Assembly: GCA_039555135.1 (NCBI GenBank)
Contig: CP114179.1
Span: forward strand, 2,604,001-2,668,000
DNA: 64,000 bases
Direction of reading: 5' to 3'
Source of the DNA: Phycisphaeraceae bacterium D3-23
Lineage (GTDB): Bacteria; Planctomycetota; Phycisphaerae; Phycisphaerales; Phycisphaeraceae
A program made the translations under genes and the position numbers. This document shows positions 42,562 to 52,045 of the stretch, in pieces; the first letter of the stretch is position 1; the number at the start of each line of letters is the position of its first letter. Below the pieces are notes generated by a model. It was not told where the DNA came from. It did no database searches and worked only from the letters and a program-made list of their open reading frames with translations.

Positions 42562-43740
42562 CTATATTGCCACGCCCAACGCCCCAAGCATCAGGTCCAG
42601 GCGCCCGTCCCAGTCTGCGGCCTGCGCATACGCGATCCGTTGCGCGCGTCCCGCCTCATCGTTTCGCTTCGCAAGCGCTTCCCGCACCGCCGCGACAAAC
42701 CCACCCGCATCCGCACACAGCGCCGCCGGCGGTTCGACCCGCTCCAGCTCCGCCCAACGCGTCGCGACCACCGGCAGCCCGCTGGCCAGATACTCGTACA
42801 GCTTGATCGGGCTCACGCCATCGACCAACGCGTTGCGCTTGAACGGGATCAGCCCGACATCCGCGTGCTGCAGGTAGCCCGGCAGCGCATCGTAGGGCCG
42901 ACGCCCGAGCAGCTTCACGTTCGACAGCGCACGCAGCGCCGACACGTCCGTATCCACCGGCCCGATCACAACAAACGTGACGCCCGGCAGCTGCGCGGCT
43001 GTGTCGCTCAACAGACCGGCATCAAACCACGAGGCGATCGCGCCGACGTACACCGCGATCGGTGCGTCGATGTCTGCGAACTCGGCGGGCGGTGCGGGCG
43101 GCGCATCGTGTTTGTCTCGAAGAAAATGCCCGACATCCGCGCCGTTGGGCACATAGGTCGCCGCCTGCGGCTTCGCTCGCAGCACGTGTTCCTCCAGTGT
43201 CGCTGCGGTGTAGACCACGTGATCGACGCGCGGGATCAATGCGTGCTCGCGCTGAACCATTGCGTGAGATACTGCAGGGAACGCTTCGAGCCGGTCGGTC
43301 ACACGCAGCACGGACGTGTCGTGGGTGATGTGGTCGAGCCAAATCCCCTGACGCACGGCATCCACCACGAGCAGGTCCACCTGCCCAAACCCCTCGCGTT
43401 TGAGCTTGCGCACTACACCGGGCAGCGTGAAGCGGTGCCAGTGGTCCAGCGTAAAACGCGAGCGTAGCCCCGGCGGTGTCGCGTGGGGCAGCAGCGTCAT
43501 CGGCGAGTAGTGGAACAGGTTCCCCTCGACATCCCGTCCGCCCCCGGCCCACCAGTCGCGCAGGCGATCGAACGCTTCGCCCCGGCCCTGACTGCGCAAT
43601 AGATGCAGCGGCGACACCGGCTCCGACACGAACGCGACCTCCCACCCGCGCTGGGCCAGGCGACGCGCGTAGTGGTTCGCGCCAACCCGCAGCGGCGTTT
43701 CCCAATACGCATTGGCCGCCCAAAGGCAACGCTTGGTCAT
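42562..43740 (-). CDS. Glycosyltransferase, GT-B fold
   Basis: 392 residues. MTKRCLWAANAYWETPLRVGANHYARRLAQRGWEVAFVSEP at the N-terminus, VVYTAATLEEHV and TYVPNGADVGHF before the hinge, and a C-terminal half with VYVGAIASWFDAGLL, VKLLGRRPYDALPGYLQHADVGLIPFKRNALVDGVSPIKLYEYLASGLPVVATRWAELE. That SPIKLYEYLASGLPVV is the donor-site motif of the GT4-like/GumH-type group. Start ATG 43740 overlaps the heparinase-like stop (ATGA). Confidence 0.88.
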   Translation of the reverse strand: MTKRCLWAANAYWETPLRVGANHYARRLAQRGWEVAFVSEPVSPLHLLRSQGRGEAFDRLRDWWAGGGRDVEGNLFHYSPMTLLPHATPPGLRSRFTLDHWHRFTLPGVVRKLKREGFGQVDLLVVDAVRQGIWLDHITHDTSVLRVTDRLEAFPAVSHAMVQREHALIPRVDHVVYTAATLEEHVLRAKPQAATYVPNGADVGHFLRDKHDAPPAPPAEFADIDAPIAVYVGAIASWFDAGLLSDTAAQLPGVTFVVIGPVDTDVSALRALSNVKLLGRRPYDALPGYLQHADVGLIPFKRNALVDGVSPIKLYEYLASGLPVVATRWAELERVEPPAALCADAGGFVAAVREALAKRNDEAGRAQRIAYAQAADWDGRLDLMLGALGVAI

Positions 43741-45935
43741 GCGCCGCCTTTCATGCAAACGATCGAGCACACGCACTGGGCCGGGCCATACAAGCGATAG
43801 GTCAGGCGTGGGCTCTCGACCAGCGGCTCACCGTACGATGCGCTGTAGACGTCGCAATCAATCTCGATCGGCGCGTCGTGTGAGATCGTCAGCCGCAGTA
43901 CGATGTCGTTCTTGCGGAGCATGATGGCCCCACCCTCGCGTGTGACCGCGACACCCGCCGCCAGGTGCAACACCGCGTAACGCCCGGCCAACGCCGTGGG
44001 CAGGTCCCCGACCTCGAGTTCGTTAGGCCAGCAACGAAACTCGCGCTGCGTCGGCGTTCCGAACAATCGGTGTTGGCCCACCAGCCCGGTGTTCGAATGC
44101 CCAAGCAGCTGCGACCGCGCACGATCCGGCATCCGGAACAGGCCATCACGCCGCAGCTGTGCGTACCGTCGGACGCCGTTATCGATCGACACCGCGTTGT
44201 GTCGGGCAACGTGACGCATCTTGTCTCGAAGCGTCGGGTCGCTCGTGTAGCAGCCCGTGCCCGGGTCGATGACGATGGGTTCGCCATCGACGTAGAGCAC
44301 AAAGGAAAGCTGGTCGTCGTGCGCGTGCCCGCCATTGCCGTCTTGCCCGACCTCGCCGCAGCGGACGATCGTGGTCAATCGGCCGTGCTTGTAGAGGAAC
44401 AGTCCCATGCCGGAATAGGCGGTCTGTTCGGTGCAGGATGCGGGCTCGGGACGCTTGAACGATGCGTTCCCCAGTATGGCTCGGACAACGCTGGTTTCCA
44501 TCGCCTGGGGGGTGTCGTTGTGCGAAGCAGGGCCCGTCCCCGCCTTAAACCAACCGTCCACCGCGTCGATCAGGTGCCGGTGGTTGCGTAGGTCTTCGCG
44601 CAGGGTCCCATCGCTGTCGTGCATCACGGCGGGCAGGAGCTTAAAAAATCGCCCGCTGTCGTTGTCGCCGATCTGTGGGTCCCGGCCGTGGCGGTCGAGG
44701 ATGTCATCCGTGAAGCGGGCCAGGCGTGCAAGCCGATCAATCACCGATTCGGGGATCACTGTCTCACCCGTCTCGATGCGACGCGCTTGCAACACGGGCG
44801 ACGGCTCGCCGGGCCGGTAGGCGAGCCATTGATCCTCGGTCAGCGCCGTCCGGCGTGCCTGCGTCGCGCGTTGCAACACCGCGAGTCCATACACGACCAT
44901 CTCCGCCGACAGCCGGTGGTAGCTCGTCGACGCCTCGAAGTTCGAGCCGTCTTCGTGGAACTGGCGCAGGGTCTCGGCGACCAACTCGCGCGACGCGAAG
45001 TGCAGGTACGCGTCCGCCGTGTCGTCGGCCGGGAGGTACGCCGACGCGATCAGCAACCCCGCGACATCCGCGAGGTAGTGGTTCCCGCGCACCGTCTCGT
45101 CCCACTCCAGGTTCGCCGCGAGGTGGTCGGCGTGCTCACGCACACTGCGCGCAAACACCCGTGTAAACGCGGCGTCGAACACCGCGCCCAGCGCACGGAA
45201 CAGATCAAACGTCAACACCCACCCCGCGACACGGATGCCGACATCCATCGCGCAGTTCCAGTTGACCCCGAACCGTGGCGGGTTGTGTGCGATGAAATCC
45301 AGCACCTGATTCCGGAACGCGGCGAGATATCGCTCGGCGGGTGCGGGCATCGCATCACTTTCGTCTGTCGCGTTGTTGGCCAGCGCATACCCCCACGCCA
45401 GCATCGGCAGGTGCTGCATCCGAGCCAGCTCCCACGGCAGCTTCACATCAATCCCCTGTCCCACGACCTGCGGCTGGTCCCGGTACCACACCCTCGCATC
45501 CCAACGATGTTTCGCGGCCGACTTGAAGTCGATATGCCAGTCGATCGGTGTGTAACCGTCGGGCAGCAGCGACAGGGTCCGCTCCGCCTCGGCCCGATTC
45601 GGTTCGCTGACTTCGAGCCCGTGTGTGTTGACGACGTGGGTCCAGCCCGAGCCCAGCAGGTCGAACTCGTGCGCCAGCGCTCGGCGCGCGAGTTCCGCGA
45701 TGGCTTCACGATGCGGAAGCAGCATCGCAGTGTCGACCGGATCGATCAGCCGGGCAAGTGGTGCATATTGTTCTTCCGCCACTTCGGCTACGGCGCGATA
45801 CGTCGACCGCGTCGCGTCCCGTCGACGCTGCCGTGCATCGGTCTGTCGGCCGCGCAGCTTCCGCCTCACCTTCGCCAGCAGCTCGCCCGGCGGCATCGTC
45901 GCCGCTCGCCTGAGTTGTCGCAGACCATCACGCAT
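43737..45935 (-). CDS. Heparinase II/III family protein
   Basis: 732 residues. The alpha/alpha-toroid half carries PIDWHIDFKSAAKHRWDARVWYRDQPQVVGQGIDVKLPWELARMQHLPMLAWGY and WDETVRGNHYLADVAGLLIASAYLP, then FHEDGSNFEASTSYHRLSAEMVVYGL (Y-H-R catalytic region). The beta-sandwich half has GHAHDDQLSFVLYVDGEPIVIDPGTGCYTSDPTLRDKMRHVARHNAVSIDN (the H-x-H-x-D lyase motif). No signal peptide, so unlike secreted lyases it is probably cytoplasmic, as alginate- or heparinase-like proteins in O-antigen clusters often are. Likely uronic-acid polymer editing or turnover. Confidence 0.87.
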   Translation of the reverse strand: MRDGLRQLRRAATMPPGELLAKVRRKLRGRQTDARQRRRDATRSTYRAVAEVAEEQYAPLARLIDPVDTAMLLPHREAIAELARRALAHEFDLLGSGWTHVVNTHGLEVSEPNRAEAERTLSLLPDGYTPIDWHIDFKSAAKHRWDARVWYRDQPQVVGQGIDVKLPWELARMQHLPMLAWGYALANNATDESDAMPAPAERYLAAFRNQVLDFIAHNPPRFGVNWNCAMDVGIRVAGWVLTFDLFRALGAVFDAAFTRVFARSVREHADHLAANLEWDETVRGNHYLADVAGLLIASAYLPADDTADAYLHFASRELVAETLRQFHEDGSNFEASTSYHRLSAEMVVYGLAVLQRATQARRTALTEDQWLAYRPGEPSPVLQARRIETGETVIPESVIDRLARLARFTDDILDRHGRDPQIGDNDSGRFFKLLPAVMHDSDGTLREDLRNHRHLIDAVDGWFKAGTGPASHNDTPQAMETSVVRAILGNASFKRPEPASCTEQTAYSGMGLFLYKHGRLTTIVRCGEVGQDGNGGHAHDDQLSFVLYVDGEPIVIDPGTGCYTSDPTLRDKMRHVARHNAVSIDNGVRRYAQLRRDGLFRMPDRARSQLLGHSNTGLVGQHRLFGTPTQREFRCWPNELEVGDLPTALAGRYAVLHLAAGVAVTREGGAIMLRKNDIVLRLTISHDAPIEIDCDVYSASYGEPLVESPRLTYRLYGPAQCVCSIVCMKGGA

Positions 45936-45938
45936 CGT

Positions 45939-47561
45939 TCAGCCGTTCAGTAGCGACGCGAGTCTATCCACGATGCGCTGCGTGTGCCGGTGCCAGGTGT
46001 GCTCACGCTCCGCCTGCACGCGCCCGGCCTGCGCTAACCGCTCCCGCAGCGGCGCATCATCGATCACCCGGCCCAGCGCTCCCGCCAACGCATCCACATC
46101 GCCCGGCTCCACCAGCAGCGCCGTCTCCCCCTCCACCAGCACCTCGCCGATCTGCCCAAGCCGCGACGCAACCACCGCCCGGCCCATCGCCAGGTACTCG
46201 AAGAGCTTCGTGGGCGAACCGAAAAACGCCGACCCGTCCGGGTTGGGAACGTGCGGTGAGACCAGCACATCACACGCCGCCAGATAGCCCGGCCCTTCTT
46301 CCTGCGGCACGCGCCCCGTCAGATGCACCACACCCGACAGGCCCAGCGCCGCAACACGCTCCTCAACGAATGCAAACTCCGGCCCATCCCCGACCATCAC
46401 ACACGCCAGCGCTCCGCGCAGCGCCGGACGGTCCGCCAGCAGCTTCGCCACCGCCTCGACCAGCACCGGCGCACCGTGCCAGCGGTCGAACGTCCCGATG
46501 AAACCCAGCACGGTTTTACCCTGTAAACCCAGCGATTCCCGCGCGAGTCCTCCATCCACGTCGGGCCGATAGCGGTCGGTATCCACCCCGTTCGGATTGA
46601 CCAGCACACGCTCGGGCAAAGCACCAAGCCCCACCGCCTGCTCGCGCATCGCTTCGCTGACGACGACAACCAAGTCGGCGTGCCTCAGGTTCATGGACTC
46701 GATGCGCTGCGCGATCCGTTCGTATCGAAGCGGCCCGCCGGACCAATTGCGCGCGATCCATGTCTCCGACCCGTTGAACTCGATCACCAACGGCAGACTA
46801 CGCTCGACCGCGAGGCGCAGCCCCGTGTAGTTGTTCAGGCTGTACCGCTGATACACCATGCCTGCGTCAATCGCGTCCACCGCCTGATCCACCTGTTCGG
46901 TGTACGCCATGTTCGCGGCCAGCGCGATTCGCTCGACGTGTTCCCAGTGGTGTCGGCCCGGATCAAGCAGGAGGTGTTCGATGGCGTCATCCACTGTCGG
47001 TAGCGTGTCTGTGGTGAGCCAAAGCGGATCGGCAACCCACGCCCGCAGCGTATTGAGCACACCCGCCACGTGGCCGACGCTGCCACCGGCGGTAAGCCCG
47101 AAGGTCAGGTCGGTGCGCAGATATACAGGCCGTCGTTCTCGGGCGAGGCCTGCCACAGCGCGATTCGCAAAACGATCTTCGATACGGCCTAACTCATCGT
47201 TCGCTTTGCGCATCAGCGCAGGAGCGTTGAGCCGATCGCCCACCGCGCCCCAGCACACACCCAGAAGATGCCAGAGCCCGATCTCTCGCGCATGCAGTCT
47301 TTCATCGACAATCCGGCACATGCCCCGCGTGATCCCGCGCAGCAATAGCGCCGTCGCGAACGGGCGGTGCACACGGTCGATGTGGCGTACCACCATGAAC
47401 ACGCCGGCATATCGACGTAGCTGAGATCGCTTGCCACGATCGGACAGCCGCTGCTGGAATCGCTGCCATGTCAAGACCTCTGTCCCCTGCATCGGGCTGG
47501 GACGGCTACGTGTTCCGCGTAACAACAGGAGCTCGGGGCGGCGGTCCTCGGGATCACCCAT
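45939..47561 (-). CDS. Family 4 glycosyltransferase, long form
   Basis: 540 residues. The first 150 residues are an extra helical/basic region (MVVRHIDRVHRPFATALLLRGITRGMCRIVDERL...); the GT-B part starts near TDLTFGLTAGGSVGHVAGVLNTL. Motifs: LVIEFNGSETWIARNW, LVVVVSEAMREQAVGLG, VLVNPNGVDTDRYRPD, LGFIGTFDRWHGAPVLVEAV and SPHVPNPDGSAFFGSPTKLFEYLAMGRAVVASRLGQIGEVL. The start overlaps the previous gene's stop by 8 nt (ATGGGTGA). The N-terminal extension may anchor the enzyme to the membrane or a partner. Confidence 0.88.
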   Translation of the reverse strand: MGDPEDRRPELLLLRGTRSRPSPMQGTEVLTWQRFQQRLSDRGKRSQLRRYAGVFMVVRHIDRVHRPFATALLLRGITRGMCRIVDERLHAREIGLWHLLGVCWGAVGDRLNAPALMRKANDELGRIEDRFANRAVAGLARERRPVYLRTDLTFGLTAGGSVGHVAGVLNTLRAWVADPLWLTTDTLPTVDDAIEHLLLDPGRHHWEHVERIALAANMAYTEQVDQAVDAIDAGMVYQRYSLNNYTGLRLAVERSLPLVIEFNGSETWIARNWSGGPLRYERIAQRIESMNLRHADLVVVVSEAMREQAVGLGALPERVLVNPNGVDTDRYRPDVDGGLARESLGLQGKTVLGFIGTFDRWHGAPVLVEAVAKLLADRPALRGALACVMVGDGPEFAFVEERVAALGLSGVVHLTGRVPQEEGPGYLAACDVLVSPHVPNPDGSAFFGSPTKLFEYLAMGRAVVASRLGQIGEVLVEGETALLVEPGDVDALAGALGRVIDDAPLRERLAQAGRVQAEREHTWHRHTQRIVDRLASLLNG

Positions 47562-48399
47562 CGGGTCCCGCCTTCACCGCGTGGGCCGTGATGTACCAGC
47601 CAAACCGATGCTCGCACCACCGCGCAAGCCCGCGCGGCGCGAGTCGGTATACGTGCTTCAACACGCGGTACCCCGGCAGGTCGCGCCCCGGCAGCTTGCG
47701 GACCCACAGCCCGCGCAGCTCAAACCCCGCATCACGCAGGATGCGCTGGAGTTCACTGCGTGAGTAGACATCGACCAGCACATCCGCGCCAGCGCCGGTC
47801 TGCTCGATCCGTGACCGCTGGTGCGCGAGGGATCGCCGGAGGAAGCCGCCCTTGAGGACCCACTCGAACAGCACGATCGAGAGCCAGTAGTGGGCCGAGT
47901 GTTTGTGGTAGAGCACGACCCAGAACGCGCCCCCGGCAGCAAGCACGCGCTGCGCCTCGCGAAACGCGGCCGGCATATCTGGGGTGTGGTGCAGCACGCC
48001 GTTAGAAAAGACGACGTCGAACGATGCGTCGGCAAACGGGAGCGCCTCGCCGTCGCTGCGCATCACGGGCGGGTGGTGGCCGAAGTGCGCGAGGTGTTGG
48101 CGCGTCCGCGCAGGGTTCTTCGGGGCGTAGTCGATCCCGGTGTAGGCCGCGCCGTGTTCGCACAGATGGAACGCATCAAACCCGGCCCCGCAGCCGACCT
48201 CGAGGACGCGCATGTCTTCAAAATCATCCCACGGGATCAGTGTCTTGATGAACGGGATTTCGTCGTCGAGCCGGGCGCGGTAGGCCTTCTCGAAAAAGGG
48301 TTTGCTGCCGACCTCGTCGTCGGGCGCGTGCGACCACCCGGCGGGGTTGGCGTCCCACGTCTGCTGCGTCGCGTCCTTGAGCGTCGGCCCCTGCGTCAT
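47554..48399 (-). CDS. Class I SAM-dependent methyltransferase
   Basis: 281 residues. MRVLEVGCGAGFDAFHLCEHGAAYTGIDYAPKN is the SAM-binding motif I, with SFDVVFSNGVLHHTPDMPAAFREAQRVLAAGGAFWVVLYHKHSAHYW (motifs II-III) after it. The C-terminus adds a helical segment that relatives use for sugar or lipid substrates. Start ATG 48399 overlaps the next upstream stop (ATGA); the stop overlaps the long GT gene. Probably O-methylates a sugar of the glycan. Confidence 0.87.
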   Translation of the reverse strand: MTQGPTLKDATQQTWDANPAGWSHAPDDEVGSKPFFEKAYRARLDDEIPFIKTLIPWDDFEDMRVLEVGCGAGFDAFHLCEHGAAYTGIDYAPKNPARTRQHLAHFGHHPPVMRSDGEALPFADASFDVVFSNGVLHHTPDMPAAFREAQRVLAAGGAFWVVLYHKHSAHYWLSIVLFEWVLKGGFLRRSLAHQRSRIEQTGAGADVLVDVYSRSELQRILRDAGFELRGLWVRKLPGRDLPGYRVLKHVYRLAPRGLARWCEHRFGWYITAHAVKAGPDG

Positions 48400-49226
48400 C
48401 CCGCGCCCGCCTCGCGCTGCGCGACAGGTGCCGATACCGCAGCGCCCTCTGCCTGGGCCGGCAGCTTTGTCGGCGTCGCGGTGAAGTACCACGTCGAGAC
48501 CGCCCAGCTCGGCAGCACCTCCGCCACCGCGTTGTTCGCCTTCATCACGCCCTGCCCCCGCAGCACAAACGCCGACGCTGACGCGCCCATGAAACAGCCC
48601 TTGCGGAAATCATCGACCGCAAACCCGCCCTGCGCCAAGGTCTGCATGATCGACGCGCGTGTGTAGAACTGCACGTGGCCGCACGCCGCGTTGTACGGCA
48701 GTTCGCCATCCGACGGCTTGCCGCGCACGGCGTGCTTGCACCGGCGCAGACCGCCGTGGACTCGGGACAGCGCCCAGCCCAGCCCGGTGTACTTGCCGAT
48801 GCGTTTCTCCATCTCGAACGGGCCGTACCCGTTGGGCACCGACCCGATCAGCCAGCCGTGGCCCGCGATCAGCGGCCGATGGCTGCGCAGCACCTCGACC
48901 GGGTCGTCGAGGTGCTCGAGCACATCCGAATACACCAGCGCGTCGTAGGGCCCGTCGTTGGGCGTGTGCCCGAGGAACCGCCCGCGGACCTTGGCCTTGC
49001 GTTTGCCGAAGCGCTGCGCGGCGTGTTCGAGCGACGGCCGGTGGAAGTCGACGCCGGTGTAGTCGTGGCCCTTGCGGATCATGTACTGCGACACCGCCTC
49101 GCCGTTGCCGCAGCCGAAGTCCAGCACGCGCACGCGTCGGCCGAGCCGGTCCTGCAAGTCGTCGAGTCGGTCGAGCAGGTAGCGCAGCTTCTTCGTGTGG
49201 CCGTAGATGTTTTCGGGGGGGAGCAT
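48396..49226 (-). CDS. Class I SAM-dependent methyltransferase
   Basis: 276 residues. RVRVLDFGCGNGEAVSQYMIRKGHDYTGVDFHRPSLEHA, then YDALVYSDVLEHLDDPVEVLRSHRPLIAGHGWLIGSVPNGYGPFEME are the classic motifs. The YGPFEMEKRIGKY and CGHVQFYTRASIMQTLAQGGF segments are shared with polysaccharide-locus methyltransferases. 133 nt separate it from the upstream GT gene, the largest gap in this part of the run, so a secondary promoter is possible. Confidence 0.87.
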   Translation of the reverse strand: MLPPENIYGHTKKLRYLLDRLDDLQDRLGRRVRVLDFGCGNGEAVSQYMIRKGHDYTGVDFHRPSLEHAAQRFGKRKAKVRGRFLGHTPNDGPYDALVYSDVLEHLDDPVEVLRSHRPLIAGHGWLIGSVPNGYGPFEMEKRIGKYTGLGWALSRVHGGLRRCKHAVRGKPSDGELPYNAACGHVQFYTRASIMQTLAQGGFAVDDFRKGCFMGASASAFVLRGQGVMKANNAVAEVLPSWAVSTWYFTATPTKLPAQAEGAAVSAPVAQREAGAG

Positions 49227-49359
49227 GGTGGTAGTAAGGGTTTGCGCCTCGGACCCAGGGCAACATGGAGCAACCTATGGGTCTGAAGGCCTCGTTTCCG
49301 CGTACCAGTTTCGGATGTCTCTTCAATTCAGTCACGCGCTGCGGCCCAGGTCCGAGGCC

Positions 49360-50730
49360 CTAGCGCCTAACCACTCGCCCCAGTGTATCCCGAAAACGCC
49401 GACGCACGACGGCCGCGTCGTGGTGCTCAGCCGCGAGCGCCGCCGCCTCCACCGCGAGCTGCTCGCGCAGAGCGCCGTCGCCGAGGAGCCGGGCGATCGC
49501 ATCATCCAGCGGGCCGCCCGTGCTGGCGTCGGGGGGCGTGCGCTGGTCCACGACCAGTCCCCAGCCGTCGTCGAGCGCCGCGGCGACCTGCGCGACGGTG
49601 CGCGGGCCGTACACCAGCGTGGGCGTGCCGCTGGCGAGGTAGGCGGGCACCTTGGTCGGCATCGAGAGGCCGATGAACCGGGCCGACGCGTCGTCGAAGT
49701 TCGCTGGCAGCAGGAGCAGGTCCGCCGATGTGATCGCCTCAAAAAACGCGCGGTCGTCGTCGAGCGCATCGTGAAACATGCAGCCGGCGTGCTGCTCGAC
49801 CTGCTCCGCATACGCACCAAACAGCGACCGCGCCGCGTGGACGTGCAGCTCGACCGGCGTCCCCGACGCGTTGAGCCGGGCGACCGCGGCGCAGCAATCC
49901 AGCAGCGACCGGTCCTGCGCGGCCGTGTAGATCGATCCGGCATAGAGCAGCCGTGGCGGGTCGTTGCGTAGGGCGTCCGCCCGTTGGTGGCGCTCGGCGA
50001 TGGCTTGAAAATCGACAGCGTTGTGGAACGCGGCGAACGGCTGGCCGTAACGCTGCGCATACGCCTGGGCCATCGCGTCGCAGATCGCCAAGCGGTCGTC
50101 CGCACGATCGACCAGACGCCCAAAGCCCGCACGGTAGCCCTCGTTGAAACGTTTGCCATAAAGCCCGGTGCGCGTCGGCTGGGTCACACCGTCGTCCATG
50201 CAGTGCAGCACGACCGGCAGGTTAGACGCCTCGGCGACCTGCTCGACCAGGTCGATCATCACGCAGTCGCCGAGGATGGTGTAGACGACGTCGGGCCTGA
50301 ATGCTTCGATCCACTTGCGCAGCCGATCCGACAGCACGCCGCGCTCGGGCGGGCCCGCGGTGCCGAGCAGGCGCTTGGCGAACCGCTGCGCAGCCGAGCC
50401 CCGACGCTGCGGCATCAACGCGCTCGGCGGCCCCTGGCGCAGGACTTCGCCGCCCGCTTCGCGCACAGGCGCAACCCAAGACCAGGGCCATCCGCGCCGC
50501 CGCTCCGCCGTGCCGAGTGTGAAGTAACGCTCGCACACCTCAAACGACACCGGCACCGTATCCGTCGTCACACACGCCAGCCGATCCTTGGGCCAGCCCC
50601 GAAACAGGTTGCTGAACGTGACGCCGCCGCCCGTCACGCCGTTGAATGCACAGGGCGTGATAAACAACACGCGCGGCCACGTGTCGGGCGTTGCAGGATC
50701 ACCGTCGGTTCTTTGTATCGGCTCACCCAT
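49360..50730 (-). CDS. Glycosyltransferase, GT-B fold
   Basis: 456 residues. RVLFITPCAFNGVTGGGVTFSNLFRGWPKDRLACVTTD at the N-terminus and PRLLYAGSIYTAAQDRSLLDCCAAVARLNASGTPVELHVHAARSL with ADLLLLPANFDDASARFIGLSMPTKVPAYLASGTPTLVYGPRTVAQVAAAL in the donor half. The SMPTKVPAYLASGTPTLVYGP motif is typical of capsular GT4-like enzymes. ATG 50730 overlaps the upstream GT stop by 8 nt with the same ATGGGTGA arrangement seen at 47554-47561. Confidence 0.88.
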   Translation of the reverse strand: MGEPIQRTDGDPATPDTWPRVLFITPCAFNGVTGGGVTFSNLFRGWPKDRLACVTTDTVPVSFEVCERYFTLGTAERRRGWPWSWVAPVREAGGEVLRQGPPSALMPQRRGSAAQRFAKRLLGTAGPPERGVLSDRLRKWIEAFRPDVVYTILGDCVMIDLVEQVAEASNLPVVLHCMDDGVTQPTRTGLYGKRFNEGYRAGFGRLVDRADDRLAICDAMAQAYAQRYGQPFAAFHNAVDFQAIAERHQRADALRNDPPRLLYAGSIYTAAQDRSLLDCCAAVARLNASGTPVELHVHAARSLFGAYAEQVEQHAGCMFHDALDDDRAFFEAITSADLLLLPANFDDASARFIGLSMPTKVPAYLASGTPTLVYGPRTVAQVAAALDDGWGLVVDQRTPPDASTGGPLDDAIARLLGDGALREQLAVEAAALAAEHHDAAVVRRRFRDTLGRVVRR

Positions 50731-52045
50731 CGCCCGCTCCTCCCCGCAAGCCGTGACCAAGCCCCGCGAAGGCGCGGATACGATTTTCATACAACGCGAT
50801 CAGCCGCTTCGCGACCACCGGATACGCGTATTCTGATTCACACAGCGCTCGCCCGCGGTCTGAAAGCGCCGACCGGCGCGGCAGATCGGTCAACAGTGCA
50901 AACAACGCCGACCCCAACGCATCCACATCGCCCGGCGGCACGAGCACCCCCGTCTCCCCATCGCGCACGGCGTCCGCCACACCCGATGTGTCGTACGCCA
51001 CGCCCGGTGTCCCGCAAGCCGACGCCTCGCTGAACACTTGGCCAAACGTCTCAACCTTCGACGCGCCGATAAAGATGTCGGCCGCGCTGTACGCCATCGC
51101 GAGTTTCGCATCGTCATCGATCTGGCCAAGCGAAACGACACGCAGCTTCGCCGACGCCTGCATCGCATCGAGCACATCAGCCGACGCGCCAGCCGCGAGC
51201 AGTGTCAGGCCATCGGGCAAACGCTCGGCCGCCCCACGGGCCGCCTGCAAAACAGCTACGCCGCCTTTGCGTGGATGCGACAGCGACACCGCCGAGAACA
51301 TCACCACCGGCCGATCCTGCGGCACACCCAGCCACCGACGCGCGTCACCCTTGTCCGCCGGGCTAAACACCTCGACATCCAGCGCATAAGGTATTCGCAC
51401 AATCTCGCGGTCCCGTGTGATCGGTGCCTCTCGCAGCCATCGCTCGGTAAACGCGGACTGCGAAAGCATCGCCGGCCGCGCGATCGCGACGACCCCGCGC
51501 TTCTGCTCCCAGAGCCAGCGGGATGTGTTACGCATCAACGGGTACCACTCGTCCTGGCTGGGATCGATGCACCGCGACGCGCCCGTCCAGCACTGACACC
51601 CCGTCATCTGCGGGAAGTAGCAGTGCCCCGTCGTCGGCCAAAGGTCGTGCGCCGACCAGACCAGCGGCGCAGCCCGGGCGAGCCGCGGCAGGATCTTGAT
51701 GGGGAAGAATCCACCGTGCAGGTTGTGCAGGTGGATCACGTCCGCCTGCTGGACCCACGGGTGTTGCACAAACCGTCTACCCCAGGGCAGCAGGTGGTAC
51801 TCGCGCCCCGTCCAGCGCTCGGCCTTGTGCGCGAGCTTGCGTACGGCCTTCCCTCGCAGCGATCGCATTGCCGGAACCTGTTCCACATGTTCGTCATCGA
51901 CACTTTGATGGCCACACAGGATGCGCGAGTCGACGCCCGCGCCGCACAGCGCTTCGTGCATCCGCCATTGCGCCCGTGCCGCGCCGCCGACGCGGTCGGC
52001 CGTGCCGATATGCACCACACGCAGCGGTCGGCCATCGGACGTCAT
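50723..52045 (-). CDS. Glycosyltransferase (colanic acid WcaC-like GT4)
   Basis: 440 residues. RVVHIGTADRVGGAARAQWRMHEALCGAGVDSRILCG, ADVIHLHNLHGGFFPIKILPRLARAAPLVWSAHDLWPTTGHCYFPQMTGCQCWTGASRCID (the HDxWxxTGHC...C-x-C...C pattern characteristic of WcaC-type enzymes), and the donor motif DIFIGASKVETFGQVFSEASACGTPGVAYDTSGVADAV. Overlaps the upstream gene (ATGA at 52042). Confidence 0.9.
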   Translation of the reverse strand: MTSDGRPLRVVHIGTADRVGGAARAQWRMHEALCGAGVDSRILCGHQSVDDEHVEQVPAMRSLRGKAVRKLAHKAERWTGREYHLLPWGRRFVQHPWVQQADVIHLHNLHGGFFPIKILPRLARAAPLVWSAHDLWPTTGHCYFPQMTGCQCWTGASRCIDPSQDEWYPLMRNTSRWLWEQKRGVVAIARPAMLSQSAFTERWLREAPITRDREIVRIPYALDVEVFSPADKGDARRWLGVPQDRPVVMFSAVSLSHPRKGGVAVLQAARGAAERLPDGLTLLAAGASADVLDAMQASAKLRVVSLGQIDDDAKLAMAYSAADIFIGASKVETFGQVFSEASACGTPGVAYDTSGVADAVRDGETGVLVPPGDVDALGSALFALLTDLPRRSALSDRGRALCESEYAYPVVAKRLIALYENRIRAFAGLGHGLRGGAGDG

